Below, piece by piece: positions 8,219 to 18,240 of a DNA stretch of 64,000 nt. Location: NCBI GenBank assembly GCA_965267435.1, contig OZ253960.1, positions 2,666,001-2,730,000 on the forward strand, given 5' to 3'. How positions within the stretch are numbered: the stretch's first letter is position 1; every line of letters starts with the position of its first letter. The stretch comes from JAWPMT01 sp965267435 (GTDB taxonomy: Bacteria > Bacteroidota > Bacteroidia > Cytophagales > Cyclobacteriaceae). The notes under the pieces were generated by a model. That model was not told the DNA's origin and did no database searches. It saw nothing but the letters and a program-made list of their open reading frames with translations. Position numbers and translations under genes: made by a program.

Positions 8219-11017
8219 ATGAGCACATACAAAAACTACCTCCAGGAAATTGAAGAAAGAAAAGGACAGGGTCTACACCCCAAGCCAATCGATGACGCTG
8301 TACTCTTAAGCGAGATAATTGCTCAGATTAAAGACGCAAATAGTTCTGACCGCGAGGATTCTCTCAAGTTCTTCATCTACAATACTCTGCCCGGCACGAC
8401 CAGCGCCGCAGGTGTCAAAGCGCAATTCCTCAAGGAAATCATCCTTGGCGAAGTGACTGTTGACGAGATAACGCCAACCTTCGCTTTCGAGCTCTTGTCG
8501 CACATGAAGGGAGGCCCCTCAGTCCAAGTCCTTCTGGACCTGGCATTGGGCGACGATGACACTATCGCGCAACAGGCCGCCGACGTCCTCAAGACGCAGG
8601 TTTTTCTCTACGAAGCAGACACACAACGTCTGGAAGAAGCGTACAAGGGTGGCAGCGCTATTGCCAAGGATATTCTCAATAGCTACGCGCAAGCGGAGTT
8701 TTTCACTCAGCTACCGGAAGTAGAGGAGGAAATCAAGGTTGTGACGTATATCGCAGGGGAAGGGGACATTTCCACCGACTTACTGTCGCCCGGCAACCAG
8801 GCCCATTCGCGCTCAGACCGTGAGCTTCATGGAAAATCTCTAATCTCGCCAAAAGCACAGGAGGAGATCACCGCATTGAAGGCGGCGCATCCAGACAAGA
8901 GGGTAATGCTCATAGCTGAAAAAGGTACGATGGGTGTGGGTTCCTCCAGAATGTCGGGCGTGAACAATGTAGCGCTATGGACAGGTAAGCAAGCCAGTCC
9001 GTACGTCCCGTTCATCAACATTGCCCCGATTGTCGCAGGTACCAACGGCATCTCTCCCATTTTTCTCACCACCGTCGGTGTCACCGGAGGTATCGGCATT
9101 GACCTCAAAAACTGGGTCAAGAAGAAGGATGCAGAAGGCAACACGATCGTCGACGCAGACGGAGAGCCTGTCCTGGAGCAAACCTATTCCGTGGAAACAG
9201 GCAAGGTGCTTACCATCAACACGAAAGAGAAGAAATTATACGACGGAGACAAGGAACTCATAGACATCTCCAGTTCGCTGACTCCACAGAAGATGGAGTT
9301 CATCAGGGCTGCGGGATCCTACGCAGTCGTTTTTGGAAAGAAGCTGCAGACTTTTGCGGCTCAGACACTGGGCATGGACCTGCCTCCAGTATTTGCTCCC
9401 TCTAAGGAGATCTCCCACGAGGGTCAGGGGCTCACTGCGGTGGAAAAGATCTTCAACAAGAACGCCGTGGGTACGACGCCAGGTAAAATACTGCACGCGG
9501 GTTCGGACGTACGCGTCGAAGTAAATATCGTCGGGTCTCAGGATACGACCGGTCTCATGACTTCCCAGGAGTTGGAGTCCATGGCAGCTACGGTCATCTC
9601 TCCGATTGTGGACGGCGCCTACCAGTCGGGCTGTCATACCGCCTCAGTTTGGGACAAGAAGGCGCAGGCAAATATCCCGCGGCTGATGAAGTTTATGAAC
9701 GACTTCGGGCTCATCACAGGGAGGGACCCCAAAGGGGAGTACCATGCGATGACAGACGTGATCCACAAAGTCCTCAACGATATCACCGTGGACGACTGGG
9801 CGATCATCATCGGTGGAGATTCGCACACGAGAATGTCAAAGGGCGTTGCTTTTGGTGCTGATTCCGGGACAGTCGCCCTGGCCCTTGCTACGGGCGAGGC
9901 GAGTATGCCCATTCCCGAATCGGTAAAAGTGACTTTCAAGGGCACCATGCAGGATCACATGGATTTTCGTGATGTGGTCCACGCGACACAGGCCCAGATG
10001 CTTCAGGAGTTTGGAGGAGAGAATGTCTTTCAGGGCAGGATCATCGAAGTGCACATAGGGACGCTTCCTTCGGACCAGGCGTTTACGTTCACAGACTGGA
10101 CCGCAGAAATGAAGGCCAAGGCCTCCATATGTATTTCCCAGGATGATACTTTGATCGAGTCGCTGGAGATCGCAAAAAGCCGAATTCAGACCATGATAGA
10201 CAAAGGCATGGACAATGAAAAGCAAGTCCTCCAGGGTCTGGTCGATCGGGCCAATAAGAGAATTGACGAAATCAAGTCGGGCGCAAAGCCGGCGCTGGTT
10301 CCAGACACAAACGCCAAGTACTATGCCGAGTTCGTTGTAGACCTGGATGTCATCGCCGAGCCGATGATCGCAGATCCAGACGTGCACAATGATGATGTGT
10401 CCAAGCGATATACGCACGACACCATCCGGGCGCTCTCCTATTATGGAGGAGAGAAGCACGTTGATCTGGGCTTTGTAGGATCATGCATGGTGCACAAGGG
10501 TGACCTGAAGATCGTTTCGAAGATGCTTCGAAACCTCGAGGAACAGCAGGGCACCGTAAAGTTCAATGCGCCACTAGTCGTGGCAGCCCCGACCTACAAT
10601 ATCATCGATGAGTTGAAAGAAGAAGGAGATTGGAATGTACTGCAGAAGTATTCGGGTTTCGAGTTTGACGATGCAGCGCCAAAGGCCACCGCACGCACCG
10701 AGTACGACAATATGATGTATCTGGAGCGTCCGGGATGTAATCTCTGTATGGGTAACCAGGAGAAGGCAGCGAAAGGAGACACGGTCATGGCCACCTCCAC
10801 GCGGTTGTTCCAGGGTCGTGTCGTGGCGGATTCAGAGCGCAAGAAGGGAGAATCTCTTTTGGCATCCACACCCGTCGTGGTCCTTTCGGCCATCCTCGGT
10901 AGGACACCCACGCTTGAGGAGTACAAGTCGGCAGTGACAGGCATTGAGCTGACCAAATTTGCACCTCCTCTCAAGCAACTGAGCACAGATCGGCCTGCGC
11001 ACATACTGTCCTTCTAG
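8219..11017 (+). CDS. acnB: Aconitate hydratase B (bifunctional aconitase/2-methylisocitrate dehydratase)
   Basis: 932 aa from the ATG at 8219; an upstream TTG would add five residues. The N-terminal HEAT-like domain (YKNYLQEIEERKGQGLHPKPIDD) is characteristic of AcnB, followed by the swivel domain and the catalytic domains. Iron-sulphur ligands are in SGCHTASVWDKKA and PGCNLCMGNQEKA. IIGGDSHTRMSKGVAFGADSGTVALALATGE is the substrate-binding segment. It interconverts citrate and isocitrate in the TCA cycle and, in some bacteria, hydrates 2-methyl-cis-aconitate. A terminator follows, so it is transcribed separately from acnA. Confidence 0.96.
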   Translation: MSTYKNYLQEIEERKGQGLHPKPIDDAVLLSEIIAQIKDANSSDREDSLKFFIYNTLPGTTSAAGVKAQFLKEIILGEVTVDEITPTFAFELLSHMKGGPSVQVLLDLALGDDDTIAQQAADVLKTQVFLYEADTQRLEEAYKGGSAIAKDILNSYAQAEFFTQLPEVEEEIKVVTYIAGEGDISTDLLSPGNQAHSRSDRELHGKSLISPKAQEEITALKAAHPDKRVMLIAEKGTMGVGSSRMSGVNNVALWTGKQASPYVPFINIAPIVAGTNGISPIFLTTVGVTGGIGIDLKNWVKKKDAEGNTIVDADGEPVLEQTYSVETGKVLTINTKEKKLYDGDKELIDISSSLTPQKMEFIRAAGSYAVVFGKKLQTFAAQTLGMDLPPVFAPSKEISHEGQGLTAVEKIFNKNAVGTTPGKILHAGSDVRVEVNIVGSQDTTGLMTSQELESMAATVISPIVDGAYQSGCHTASVWDKKAQANIPRLMKFMNDFGLITGRDPKGEYHAMTDVIHKVLNDITVDDWAIIIGGDSHTRMSKGVAFGADSGTVALALATGEASMPIPESVKVTFKGTMQDHMDFRDVVHATQAQMLQEFGGENVFQGRIIEVHIGTLPSDQAFTFTDWTAEMKAKASICISQDDTLIESLEIAKSRIQTMIDKGMDNEKQVLQGLVDRANKRIDEIKSGAKPALVPDTNAKYYAEFVVDLDVIAEPMIADPDVHNDDVSKRYTHDTIRALSYYGGEKHVDLGFVGSCMVHKGDLKIVSKMLRNLEEQQGTVKFNAPLVVAAPTYNIIDELKEEGDWNVLQKYSGFEFDDAAPKATARTEYDNMMYLERPGCNLCMGNQEKAAKGDTVMATSTRLFQGRVVADSERKKGESLLASTPVVVLSAILGRTPTLEEYKSAVTGIELTKFAPPLKQLSTDRPAHILSF

Positions 11018-11091
11018 TCCCTTGCCTGCCTCCTGCGGCAAGTGCGAGTAGTCATCCCTACAGGGTGACCATCGATTGTTGAAAAGCTTGT

Positions 11092-11133
11092 AAAAGCCAG
11101 ACTACCAAAACTATTTGGCCCGTCTGGCTTTTT
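11092..11133 (+). terminator. Intrinsic terminator of acnB
   Basis: An 11-base perfect stem, AAAAGCCAGAC (11092-11102) with GTCTGGCTTTT (11122-11132), ends in a T run. It lies 75 bases after the acnB stop and separates acnB from acnA. Confidence 0.85.
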
Positions 11134-11275
11134 CTATTTGGGGAACGGTGCGGAACGAAAAATAACAATGGCACTGTTCCAATCACGGGCCTCGAATTGA
11201 AATTGCGCAAAACCGAAATCAATTAACTTAGGAGCCCTTTTATTGGCAATCTTCAACACTAAATCAATTTTCAAA

Positions 11276-13984
11276 ATGTCTCAAGATTTCTTTGGAATAG
11301 AAAAACAGCTGGATGCCGGCATGGGTGGTCACAAATACTACAGCCTTTTCGAGCTGGCAAATAAGAAACCCGTCGTTAACACCCTGCCCTATTCCATCCG
11401 CATTCTCCTGGAAAATGCCATCCGCAACTACGATGGCTTTGCCGTGACGGAGGAGCACCTTGAGACGCTACTCAATTGGAAGGACACCGCCGGCCAAAAA
11501 GATATCCCCTATTCTCCGGCAAGAGTGTTGATGCAAGACTTCACCGGTGTTCCAGCCGTAGTCGACATCGCCTCCATCCGCGCCGAAGTGGGGAGGAAAG
11601 GGAAAGACACCAGCAAGACGAATCCGGTCGTCCCTGCAGACATGGTCATCGACCACTCGGTGATGGTAGAATACTTCGGTACACAAAATAGCTACCGACA
11701 GAATGTCGACCTCGAGTACCAGAGAAATGAAGAAAGATATAAGCTACTGAAGTGGGCCCAGCAAGGCTTCTCTAATTTCAGTGTAGTGCCTCCTGGCATG
11801 GGTATCTGCCACCAGGTGAACCTGGAGTACCTGGCAAAAGGCGTCATCGAGCGTGATGGCTACCTCTTCCCTGATACCTTGGTGGGTACAGACTCTCACA
11901 CCCCTATGGTCAACGGTATCGGCGTTCTTGGTTGGGGTGTCGGCGGAATTGAAGCAGAAGCGGCAATGCTGGGTCAACCCATCTACATGATCCTGCCGCA
12001 AGTAATCGGCCTGGAGCTCACGGGAGAGCTACGGGAAGGTGCCACATCTACAGACCTCGTACTCACAATCGTGAAGCTACTGAGAGACTATGGTGTCGTA
12101 GGCAAGTTCGTCGAAGTAGTCGGAGAAGGGCTCGACAATCTGACGGTCGCCGACAGGGCGACCATCTCTAACATGTCTCCTGAGTTTGGCTGCACGGACA
12201 CGCACTGGCCAATTGATGAGCAGACATTGGCGTACATGCGGAAGACCGCTCGCTCCGAAGACCATATTGATAGGGTCGAAGCGTATGCCAAGGCCAATCT
12301 ATTGTGGCGCAACCCCGCCGACAACATAGAATACACCGATCTGCTAAAGCTTGATCTCGGCACGGTCGAACCCACCATCTCTGGTCCCAAGCGACCGCAG
12401 GACAAGATCCTCCTGCGAGAAGCCAAAGAGTCTGTAAAGGGATTGCTGAGCAAAACGTATACAAGAGAGTACGTGCCGGTAGAGGACAGAGACACCCTGG
12501 TAGAAACAGCCGTCGAAGGTAAGATCAAGTCCGTCCCGATGAAGAAAGGGGACATCAAGTTCAACCTCTCGGATGGTGCGGTAGTGATTGCTGCTATCAC
12601 CTCCTGTACCAATACATCCAACCCTTCGGTCATGATCGGTGCAGGCCTTGTGGCCAAAAACGCTGTGGAGATGGGCCTCAACATCAAGCCCTGGGTCAAA
12701 ACTTCATTGGCACCTGGTTCAAGAGTAGTGACAGAGTATCTGGAGAAATCCAATCTCCTCCCCTACCTCGAAGCACTCAAGTTTCATGTGGTAGGATATG
12801 GTTGCACAACTTGCATTGGGAACTCCGGGGATATGATGGCCGATGTCCAGAAAGCTGTGATCGAAAATGATATGGTTGTTTGCTCCGCACTCTCAGGCAA
12901 CAGAAACTTCGAGGCGAGGATCCACCCCAATATAAAAATGAACTTCCTGGCGTCTCCGATGCTCGTAGTGGCCTACGCATTGGCGGGAAGGATGGACTTC
13001 GATATGGACAAAGAGCCGCTGGGACAGGATCCCAACGGCATTGACGTCTTCCTAAAAGATATCTGGCCTACACAGGCACAGATCAATGAGATGATGGACA
13101 AGGTGGTCACACCTGAGGACTTCAAGAAGTCTTATGCCACCGTTTTTGACGGTGATGAGGCGTGGCAGAATCTGGACGCTCCAACAGGTCAGACCTACCA
13201 GTGGGACGCCAACTCTACCTACATCCAGGAGGCACCATTCTTTAAGGACATCTCAACGGACGTTCTGGAACCCGAGGACATCAAAGGAGCTAAAGTCCTA
13301 CTACAAATGGGCGACAGCGTGACCACAGACCATATCTCACCTGCGGGTAAGTTCCAGCCTGAACACCCCGCTGGTAAATACCTGACAGAAAAGGGTGTGC
13401 AGCAGCGAGACTTTAACTCATATGGTTCCCGTCGAGGAAATCATGAGGTAATGATGCGGGGAACGTTTGCCAACGTGCGTATCAAAAACAAACTGGCCTC
13501 AAGAGAGGGTGGTTACACCACTTATCACCCTTCAGGAGAGGAAATGTCCGTGTACGACGCAGCGATGAAATACCAGGAAAGCGACACTCCATTGGTTGTG
13601 ATTGGTGGCAAGGAATACGGCTCGGGATCCTCCAGGGACTGGGCCGCAAAAGGCACTGTACTCCTGGGCGTCAAGGCTGTGATCACTGAAAGCTTTGAGC
13701 GAATTCACCGGTCCAACCTGGTGGGCATGGGCGTGCTTCCCATGGTGTTCATGGACGGTGAAAATCAGGAAACACTAGGGCTGACGGGTGATGAATCTTA
13801 CGACATCGATGGGATCTCCTCGGACCTGACTCCCGGAAAAATTGTGGATGTGACGGCAACTAAGCCCGACGGCACCACGATCAAGTTCAAGTCAAAATTG
13901 CGACTGGACTCAGGCGTGGATGTACAGTACTACAAGCACGGCGGTATACTGCATTACGTACTACGAAAATTCCTGGAAGATTAA
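11276..13984 (+). CDS. acnA: Aconitate hydratase A
   Basis: 902 aa from the ATG at 11276 (MSQDFFGIEKQLDAG); an upstream TTG would add 11 residues without family character. All AcnA/IRP segments are present: LMQDFTGVPAVVDIA, DLVLTIVKLLRDYGVVGKFVE, GTDSHTPMVNGIGVLGWGVGGIEAEA, and the cluster Cys residues in AITSCTNTSNPSVM and GYGCTTCIGNSG. The C-terminal swivel domain has YGSGSSRDWAAKGTVLLGVKAVI and ESFERIHRSNLVGMGVLP. It catalyses citrate/isocitrate isomerisation. A candidate promoter lies upstream (ATTG at 11202-11205, 18 bases, TAACTTAG at 11224-11231), which fits independent control of the two isozymes. Confidence 0.96.
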   Translation: MSQDFFGIEKQLDAGMGGHKYYSLFELANKKPVVNTLPYSIRILLENAIRNYDGFAVTEEHLETLLNWKDTAGQKDIPYSPARVLMQDFTGVPAVVDIASIRAEVGRKGKDTSKTNPVVPADMVIDHSVMVEYFGTQNSYRQNVDLEYQRNEERYKLLKWAQQGFSNFSVVPPGMGICHQVNLEYLAKGVIERDGYLFPDTLVGTDSHTPMVNGIGVLGWGVGGIEAEAAMLGQPIYMILPQVIGLELTGELREGATSTDLVLTIVKLLRDYGVVGKFVEVVGEGLDNLTVADRATISNMSPEFGCTDTHWPIDEQTLAYMRKTARSEDHIDRVEAYAKANLLWRNPADNIEYTDLLKLDLGTVEPTISGPKRPQDKILLREAKESVKGLLSKTYTREYVPVEDRDTLVETAVEGKIKSVPMKKGDIKFNLSDGAVVIAAITSCTNTSNPSVMIGAGLVAKNAVEMGLNIKPWVKTSLAPGSRVVTEYLEKSNLLPYLEALKFHVVGYGCTTCIGNSGDMMADVQKAVIENDMVVCSALSGNRNFEARIHPNIKMNFLASPMLVVAYALAGRMDFDMDKEPLGQDPNGIDVFLKDIWPTQAQINEMMDKVVTPEDFKKSYATVFDGDEAWQNLDAPTGQTYQWDANSTYIQEAPFFKDISTDVLEPEDIKGAKVLLQMGDSVTTDHISPAGKFQPEHPAGKYLTEKGVQQRDFNSYGSRRGNHEVMMRGTFANVRIKNKLASREGGYTTYHPSGEEMSVYDAAMKYQESDTPLVVIGGKEYGSGSSRDWAAKGTVLLGVKAVITESFERIHRSNLVGMGVLPMVFMDGENQETLGLTGDESYDIDGISSDLTPGKIVDVTATKPDGTTIKFKSKLRLDSGVDVQYYKHGGILHYVLRKFLED

Positions 13985-14003
13985 GAGGAGTAATCAAGAA
14001 AGC

Positions 14004-14030
14004 AAAAGGCCGGAAAAATCGGCCTTTTTT
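14004..14030 (+). terminator. Intrinsic terminator of acnA
   Basis: A nine-base stem, AAAAGGCCG (14004-14012) with CGGCCTTTT (14020-14028), has a seven-base loop and runs into T residues, 19 bases after the acnA stop. Confidence 0.88.
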
Positions 14031-14036
14031 GATCAT

Positions 14037-15092
14037 TCAATCTTCTAGCAGAAAGTAATTCGCATGTTTAGCGCTCGGTTTACTCTTTATCTCGGATGTG
14101 AGCCTTCCCTGCAAGACTTGCATGATGTGTTTCACGACCGTGTCCCTTTCGAGGTATCCGCTATGATCAATTACACGCTCCATGATATCCTCATGAGCCT
14201 TCGTGGCAGTAGTATCAATGACAAAAGTCTCATCATTGAGATTTTTCCCTGACCGGGGGCCATTAAGGCCAAGTCTCTTGTTCCAATTCTTCGTGAACCG
14301 GGAAATCCTCAGCGCATCATCACTTCGATGAATATACATGTGCGTCCGCTCTGCAAGATGCTCCAGCTTGGTAAAAGGCCTTCCCGGCTCGAAGACATCA
14401 TCCTCTACATCAGAGTTGAACAACAATACCTCACCGAAAAGTGGAAACAGTCGCTGGGAAGGCAGCGCATCCAGCATCTCACGCAGTACGGTGTTGCCCA
14501 TCGAGTGCGCAGCCAAATGCACCTTGTGCGGGCAGCGACCCAACTCCAGCTGCTCAAACATCGTGACGAAAAAACGACGCAGCTTATCAAAAACACGGCC
14601 GAGCATCTGGCCAGTCGCTATCGCATCAGCCTGGTCATCCTTGTATGTACCGACCTTACCCCCAACCGTCGGCCAGCAAACGTAGATCAGGTGCTTGATG
14701 GGAGAGTTTGCTGGTTCGATGTATGTGCGATGCAGCTCCCGGATATGCTTCAGGTTCTCTTCCAATTTGTACGCAAAGCCATGAATGAAGAAAAGCACGT
14801 CTCCTTTACGCGTGGTGTTGTTGACCATGTCTTCATACAGTTCATAGAAGGTGGCGGCGGTGCCCTTCAACTGAGCTGTGCGCAAGTCACCAGACCGCAC
14901 GCCGCTTTCCAAAAAATCGTACCTGGTATCGGTCATGTCAGGCAAGATGTCATAGCTGACGGTGGTCTCTTCCACCTTGCACCTGGCTATTCGGAAAGTC
15001 GGTAGGGCCTCCTGGTCAGCACCTCCTACAAATGTCTGCCCATCTTCAGATACAGACCGGTTACTTATTATGAAAATCTTTTCGTCACTCAT
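14037..15092 (-). CDS. Alpha/beta hydrolase of the DUF900 type
   Basis: 351 aa without signal peptide. The core contains KGDVLFFIHGFAYKLEENLKHIRELH (oxyanion region), HLIYVCWPTVGGK and LAAHSMGNTVLREML, in which Ser of HSMGN is the expected nucleophile. Later NSDVEDDVFEPG and VIDHSGYL can supply the acid and the histidine. DUF900 proteins are predicted esterases or lipases; the substrate is unknown. The gene is monocistronic and converges on acnA. The Cys-Pro pair in LGRCPHKVHLAAHSMGN is normal strand context, not a metal site. Confidence 0.78.
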   Translation of the reverse strand: MSDEKIFIISNRSVSEDGQTFVGGADQEALPTFRIARCKVEETTVSYDILPDMTDTRYDFLESGVRSGDLRTAQLKGTAATFYELYEDMVNNTTRKGDVLFFIHGFAYKLEENLKHIRELHRTYIEPANSPIKHLIYVCWPTVGGKVGTYKDDQADAIATGQMLGRVFDKLRRFFVTMFEQLELGRCPHKVHLAAHSMGNTVLREMLDALPSQRLFPLFGEVLLFNSDVEDDVFEPGRPFTKLEHLAERTHMYIHRSDDALRISRFTKNWNKRLGLNGPRSGKNLNDETFVIDTTATKAHEDIMERVIDHSGYLERDTVVKHIMQVLQGRLTSEIKSKPSAKHANYFLLED

Positions 15093-15243
15093 CAGCTAGG
15101 GTATTTTGGGATTTTACGCTTTGAACATGATGGCTAGTGCCGTCAGTTGGAATTTAAGCTATCTGCCCCTTTATAGGCTACTTGTCTAACAATTTTCGTC
15201 AAGACTTCGTCCCATAAGCCAACCCTCTTCATCAAATTTCGTA

Positions 15244-15274
15244 TTTGTATAAATCGAAACAATTCCTACATTTA
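15244..15274 (+). promoter_or_regulatory. Bacteroidota-type promoter of padR and the permease
   Basis: TTTG at 15244-15247, exactly 19 bases, then TACATTTA at 15267-15274, 14 bases before the padR ATG. Spacing and both boxes fit the Bacteroidota housekeeping sigma consensus, with A for G at the last position. It is the best promoter in the window and serves as a local reference for the others. Confidence 0.7.
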
Positions 15275-15288
15275 CGAAAATTGAATAA

Positions 15289-15636
15289 ATGAAAGGGACA
15301 AACCTTGGTGAATTCGAAGAACTGCTGATGCTCGTGGTGGCATCGTTGTACCCACAAGCCTACGGCCTATCGATTAGGGAAGAGATAAAGAACAAAGCTG
15401 GCCGGAGTGTCGCCATGGGAGCCGTACATGCTGCGCTCAACCGACTAGAGGACAAAGGGTTTCTCTCATCAACGCTTGATAGCGCTACGCACAAACGTGG
15501 AGGGAGGCGAAAGCGACTCTTCGCCTTGACAACGGCCGGCAAAGTAGCACTGGAGCAGGCCAGGGAAATACGCAGCAATCTGTGGAACAACATCGACCAA
15601 CTGTCTTGGGATCAAATGCAGTACCGCCATGGCTAG
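15289..15636 (+). CDS. PadR family transcriptional regulator
   Basis: 115 aa. The winged helix reads LGEFEELLMLVVASLYPQAYGLSIREEI, then VAMGAVHAALNRLEDKGFLSS and RGGRRKRLFALTTAGKVALEQA, typical of PadR proteins with a short C-terminal dimer helix. PadR proteins repress neighbouring genes and are relieved by a ligand. The last eight bases overlap the permease gene, so the pair is translationally coupled and the regulator probably controls its own operon from the promoter just upstream. This PadR-permease pairing is common in Cytophagales. Confidence 0.9.
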   Translation: MKGTNLGEFEELLMLVVASLYPQAYGLSIREEIKNKAGRSVAMGAVHAALNRLEDKGFLSSTLDSATHKRGGRRKRLFALTTAGKVALEQAREIRSNLWNNIDQLSWDQMQYRHG

Positions 15637-18214
15637 CCATGATGAACATCCACCGGCACTGGCGCTGCGGCTTGTTCGCTGGCTCTGCGACGAGCGATGG
15701 CTCGAAGAGATCGAAGGTGACCTGCTAGAGTACTACGACCTGTATCGCCTCCACAATCCCCGGTGGAAGACACGGGTCTTCTTCTGGTTTCACCTCGTCA
15801 GCTTCCTCCGCCCTTACACCTTGAAAAAACGTCAAAACTCAAATTTTTGGATCATGTTCACGACTTACCTCTCTTTTGCCTGGCGATATCTCCGCAAGCA
15901 TCCCTCCCAGACTTTCACCAATCTCTTGAGTCTTTCCGTGGGGATCAGCAGCTTTCTATTGCTATTCATTTACCTCCAGGGAGAGTTCAGCTTCGACAAA
16001 TTTCATGACGGTGCCGATCGGATCTATCGCGTGCCCGTCGACTTTGTTGTGGAAGGCGAGCGCATACGCGACGCAACTGTCCCTCCTGCCCTCAACAAAG
16101 CCTTGAAGGACAATTTGCCCCAGGTAGAATCCGCCACACGCATCTTCCCGGGTTGGGGTGGCAAGTTCGCAGTGAGGGTCGATGAGAGCACCGCTTTCAT
16201 CGAAACCGACATACTAAGGGTCGATGAAACATTCCTTCAAGTCTTTGACTTCCCGGTGCTCGCGCAATCCAGTTCCCAACCACTATCGGACCCTACCGGC
16301 GTGATACTGACAAAAAGCACTGCCCACAAATACTTTGGAGATGAAGACGCCCTGGGCCGTGAACTCGTATTCGAAGGCATGCAGCCCGAGCGCCGTACGG
16401 TGACTGCGATCGTCGAAGACGTCCCTTACAACGCTCACTTCACGTTTGACATTCTTCTCAAACTGCACTTCCCCAACTACAACCTCGACGAAATGTGGGG
16501 CTGGTACAACTACTACCAATACATCAAAGTCAAGGATGGGTCTGATGTCTCACAATTGGATGAGCAAATGCAGGCCATCTTCAACAGCTTCAACACCGAC
16601 GACCAAGACGATGGGGAGCCCAATATTATCTATGCCCAACCGCTGACTGATATCCACTTAAAGTCCAACCTGAAATGGGAATTGGGCACCAACAGCAGCA
16701 TGACGACCATTAAAATCGTGGCACTGCTGGGCGTATTCATTTTGCTTATTTCCCTCATCAACTACGTCAACCTTACCAGTGGGCAATTGCTTTCAAGGCT
16801 CAAGGAAGTAGGTATCAGGAAAACCTTTGGAGCCGGGAGTGGATCGCTGGTTACCCAGTTTCTGGTAGAATCTCTATTACTATCCATTTTGGCCCTGATT
16901 ATTGGTGCTGTACTTGCGCAAATTGGTTTTCAACTCTTGCCGGACCTCTTCGGACGGACGATCGAGTTGTGGGATCATGTTGACGCGTTGGCGGCGCTCA
17001 GCTTGGTCATTCTGACTGTTGGTACTTTAGTGGGCCTTGGCCCAGCTTTGAAGTATTCAGCATTGGGCAAAAAGCCAAGGGTGACTGGTCGCAAGCTCTT
17101 GACAGGGCGAAATATGCTCCTGATAGTTCAATTTTCTGCATCCTCGATGATCATCGTCGGTACGATCGTGGTCCTCAGCCAGCTGGACTATTTCTTGAGT
17201 GCCGACAAAGGCTTCAACAGCCAGGTGTTGGTCATAGAAAATGCCCGATCTGTGAAACAGCAAGACGCGCTGGCCAACGAGCTCAGTGCCATGACATCCA
17301 TACAATCAGCAGGCTATACGAGCGGCTTGCCTGGGGTACTGAACTGGACGACAATGATGGGCTATCCCGAAGCCTTCCAAATGAGCTACGCCCTAGTCAC
17401 TCCCGCGTACATCGAGGCTGCAGGCTTCGAACTCATAGCTGGCCGCAACTTCCGCGAAGGCAACGAAGCAGATATGTCGGAAATGCACATCATCGTCAAT
17501 GAGGCCGCTGCTTCCGCCCTGGCATTTGATCCATCGGACCTGGAGGCCTCTATCCCCTTGAATGTCGAAGACGATACGATCCAATATGGTAAAGTGATCG
17601 GCATCGTCAAAGACTTTCACTTCACCGATTTCAAGACGGCTATCAAACCTTTTGCATTCATCTATCGCCCCGGAAATCGCCAAAACCTCGTCATCAACGT
17701 GCAGTCGCAAGACCTGCGAACGACACTTGCGGACATTGAGGCCGTGTGGAATCGGTTCTCCAACAATTTGCCGATGACGAGCTATTTCCTCGACGAGAAG
17801 TTTGACAGTCTGCATGCGCAGGAAAATCGACTGTCGCGGATACTATTGATCCTGTGCTTTTTGTCACTTTTCTTATCCCTGACGGGCATGCTCGGTATCG
17901 TCAACTTCCTCGTAAAAAAGAGACTCAAGGAAATAGCATTGCGAAAAGTACTCGGGGCCTCAGGCGCACAGCTGATATATACTTTGACTGGCAGTTTCCT
18001 TTTGCTGGTATTGTTGGCCAATGCCATTGGCTTGCCTGTGGCCTTCGTAGCTATGCAGGACTGGCTCAGCAACTTCAATTACAGAGTCCAACTGGCGCCA
18101 CAGCATTTCCTTGCAGCCCTTGGGAGCACAACGATCATAGCAGGTGTGCTCGTAGGAATGCGGTCAGCCTTGACGGCCAGCTCAAACCTCATCGAGAGAC
18201 TGAGGGATGAATAG
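15629..18214 (+). CDS. FtsX/MacB-type ABC transporter permease with N-terminal prefix domain
   Basis: 861 aa. Residues 1-70 (PPALALRLVRWLCDERWLEEIEGDLLEYYDLY) are the permease-prefix domain found next to PadR. After that come two MacB_PCD/FtsX halves: helix ~97-115, a periplasmic domain with YRVPVDFVVEGE and VIGIVKDFHFTDFKTA, the central helices with RLKEVGIRKTFGAGSG, and a C-terminal set with KEIALRKVLGASGAQ ending NLIERLRDE. Such proteins need a separate ATPase, which is not encoded here. They usually act in efflux or envelope lipoprotein transport. It overlaps padR by eight bases and resembles the partial permease at the window start. Confidence 0.92.
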   Translation: MASHDEHPPALALRLVRWLCDERWLEEIEGDLLEYYDLYRLHNPRWKTRVFFWFHLVSFLRPYTLKKRQNSNFWIMFTTYLSFAWRYLRKHPSQTFTNLLSLSVGISSFLLLFIYLQGEFSFDKFHDGADRIYRVPVDFVVEGERIRDATVPPALNKALKDNLPQVESATRIFPGWGGKFAVRVDESTAFIETDILRVDETFLQVFDFPVLAQSSSQPLSDPTGVILTKSTAHKYFGDEDALGRELVFEGMQPERRTVTAIVEDVPYNAHFTFDILLKLHFPNYNLDEMWGWYNYYQYIKVKDGSDVSQLDEQMQAIFNSFNTDDQDDGEPNIIYAQPLTDIHLKSNLKWELGTNSSMTTIKIVALLGVFILLISLINYVNLTSGQLLSRLKEVGIRKTFGAGSGSLVTQFLVESLLLSILALIIGAVLAQIGFQLLPDLFGRTIELWDHVDALAALSLVILTVGTLVGLGPALKYSALGKKPRVTGRKLLTGRNMLLIVQFSASSMIIVGTIVVLSQLDYFLSADKGFNSQVLVIENARSVKQQDALANELSAMTSIQSAGYTSGLPGVLNWTTMMGYPEAFQMSYALVTPAYIEAAGFELIAGRNFREGNEADMSEMHIIVNEAAASALAFDPSDLEASIPLNVEDDTIQYGKVIGIVKDFHFTDFKTAIKPFAFIYRPGNRQNLVINVQSQDLRTTLADIEAVWNRFSNNLPMTSYFLDEKFDSLHAQENRLSRILLILCFLSLFLSLTGMLGIVNFLVKKRLKEIALRKVLGASGAQLIYTLTGSFLLLVLLANAIGLPVAFVAMQDWLSNFNYRVQLAPQHFLAALGSTTIIAGVLVGMRSALTASSNLIERLRDE

Positions 18215-18240
18215 ATATAAACGAACAGGGAAAAACAGCC

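Noticed and set aside
12088..12753. 221-codon minus-strand frame
   Set aside because: Antisense to acnA, no domain or start signal.
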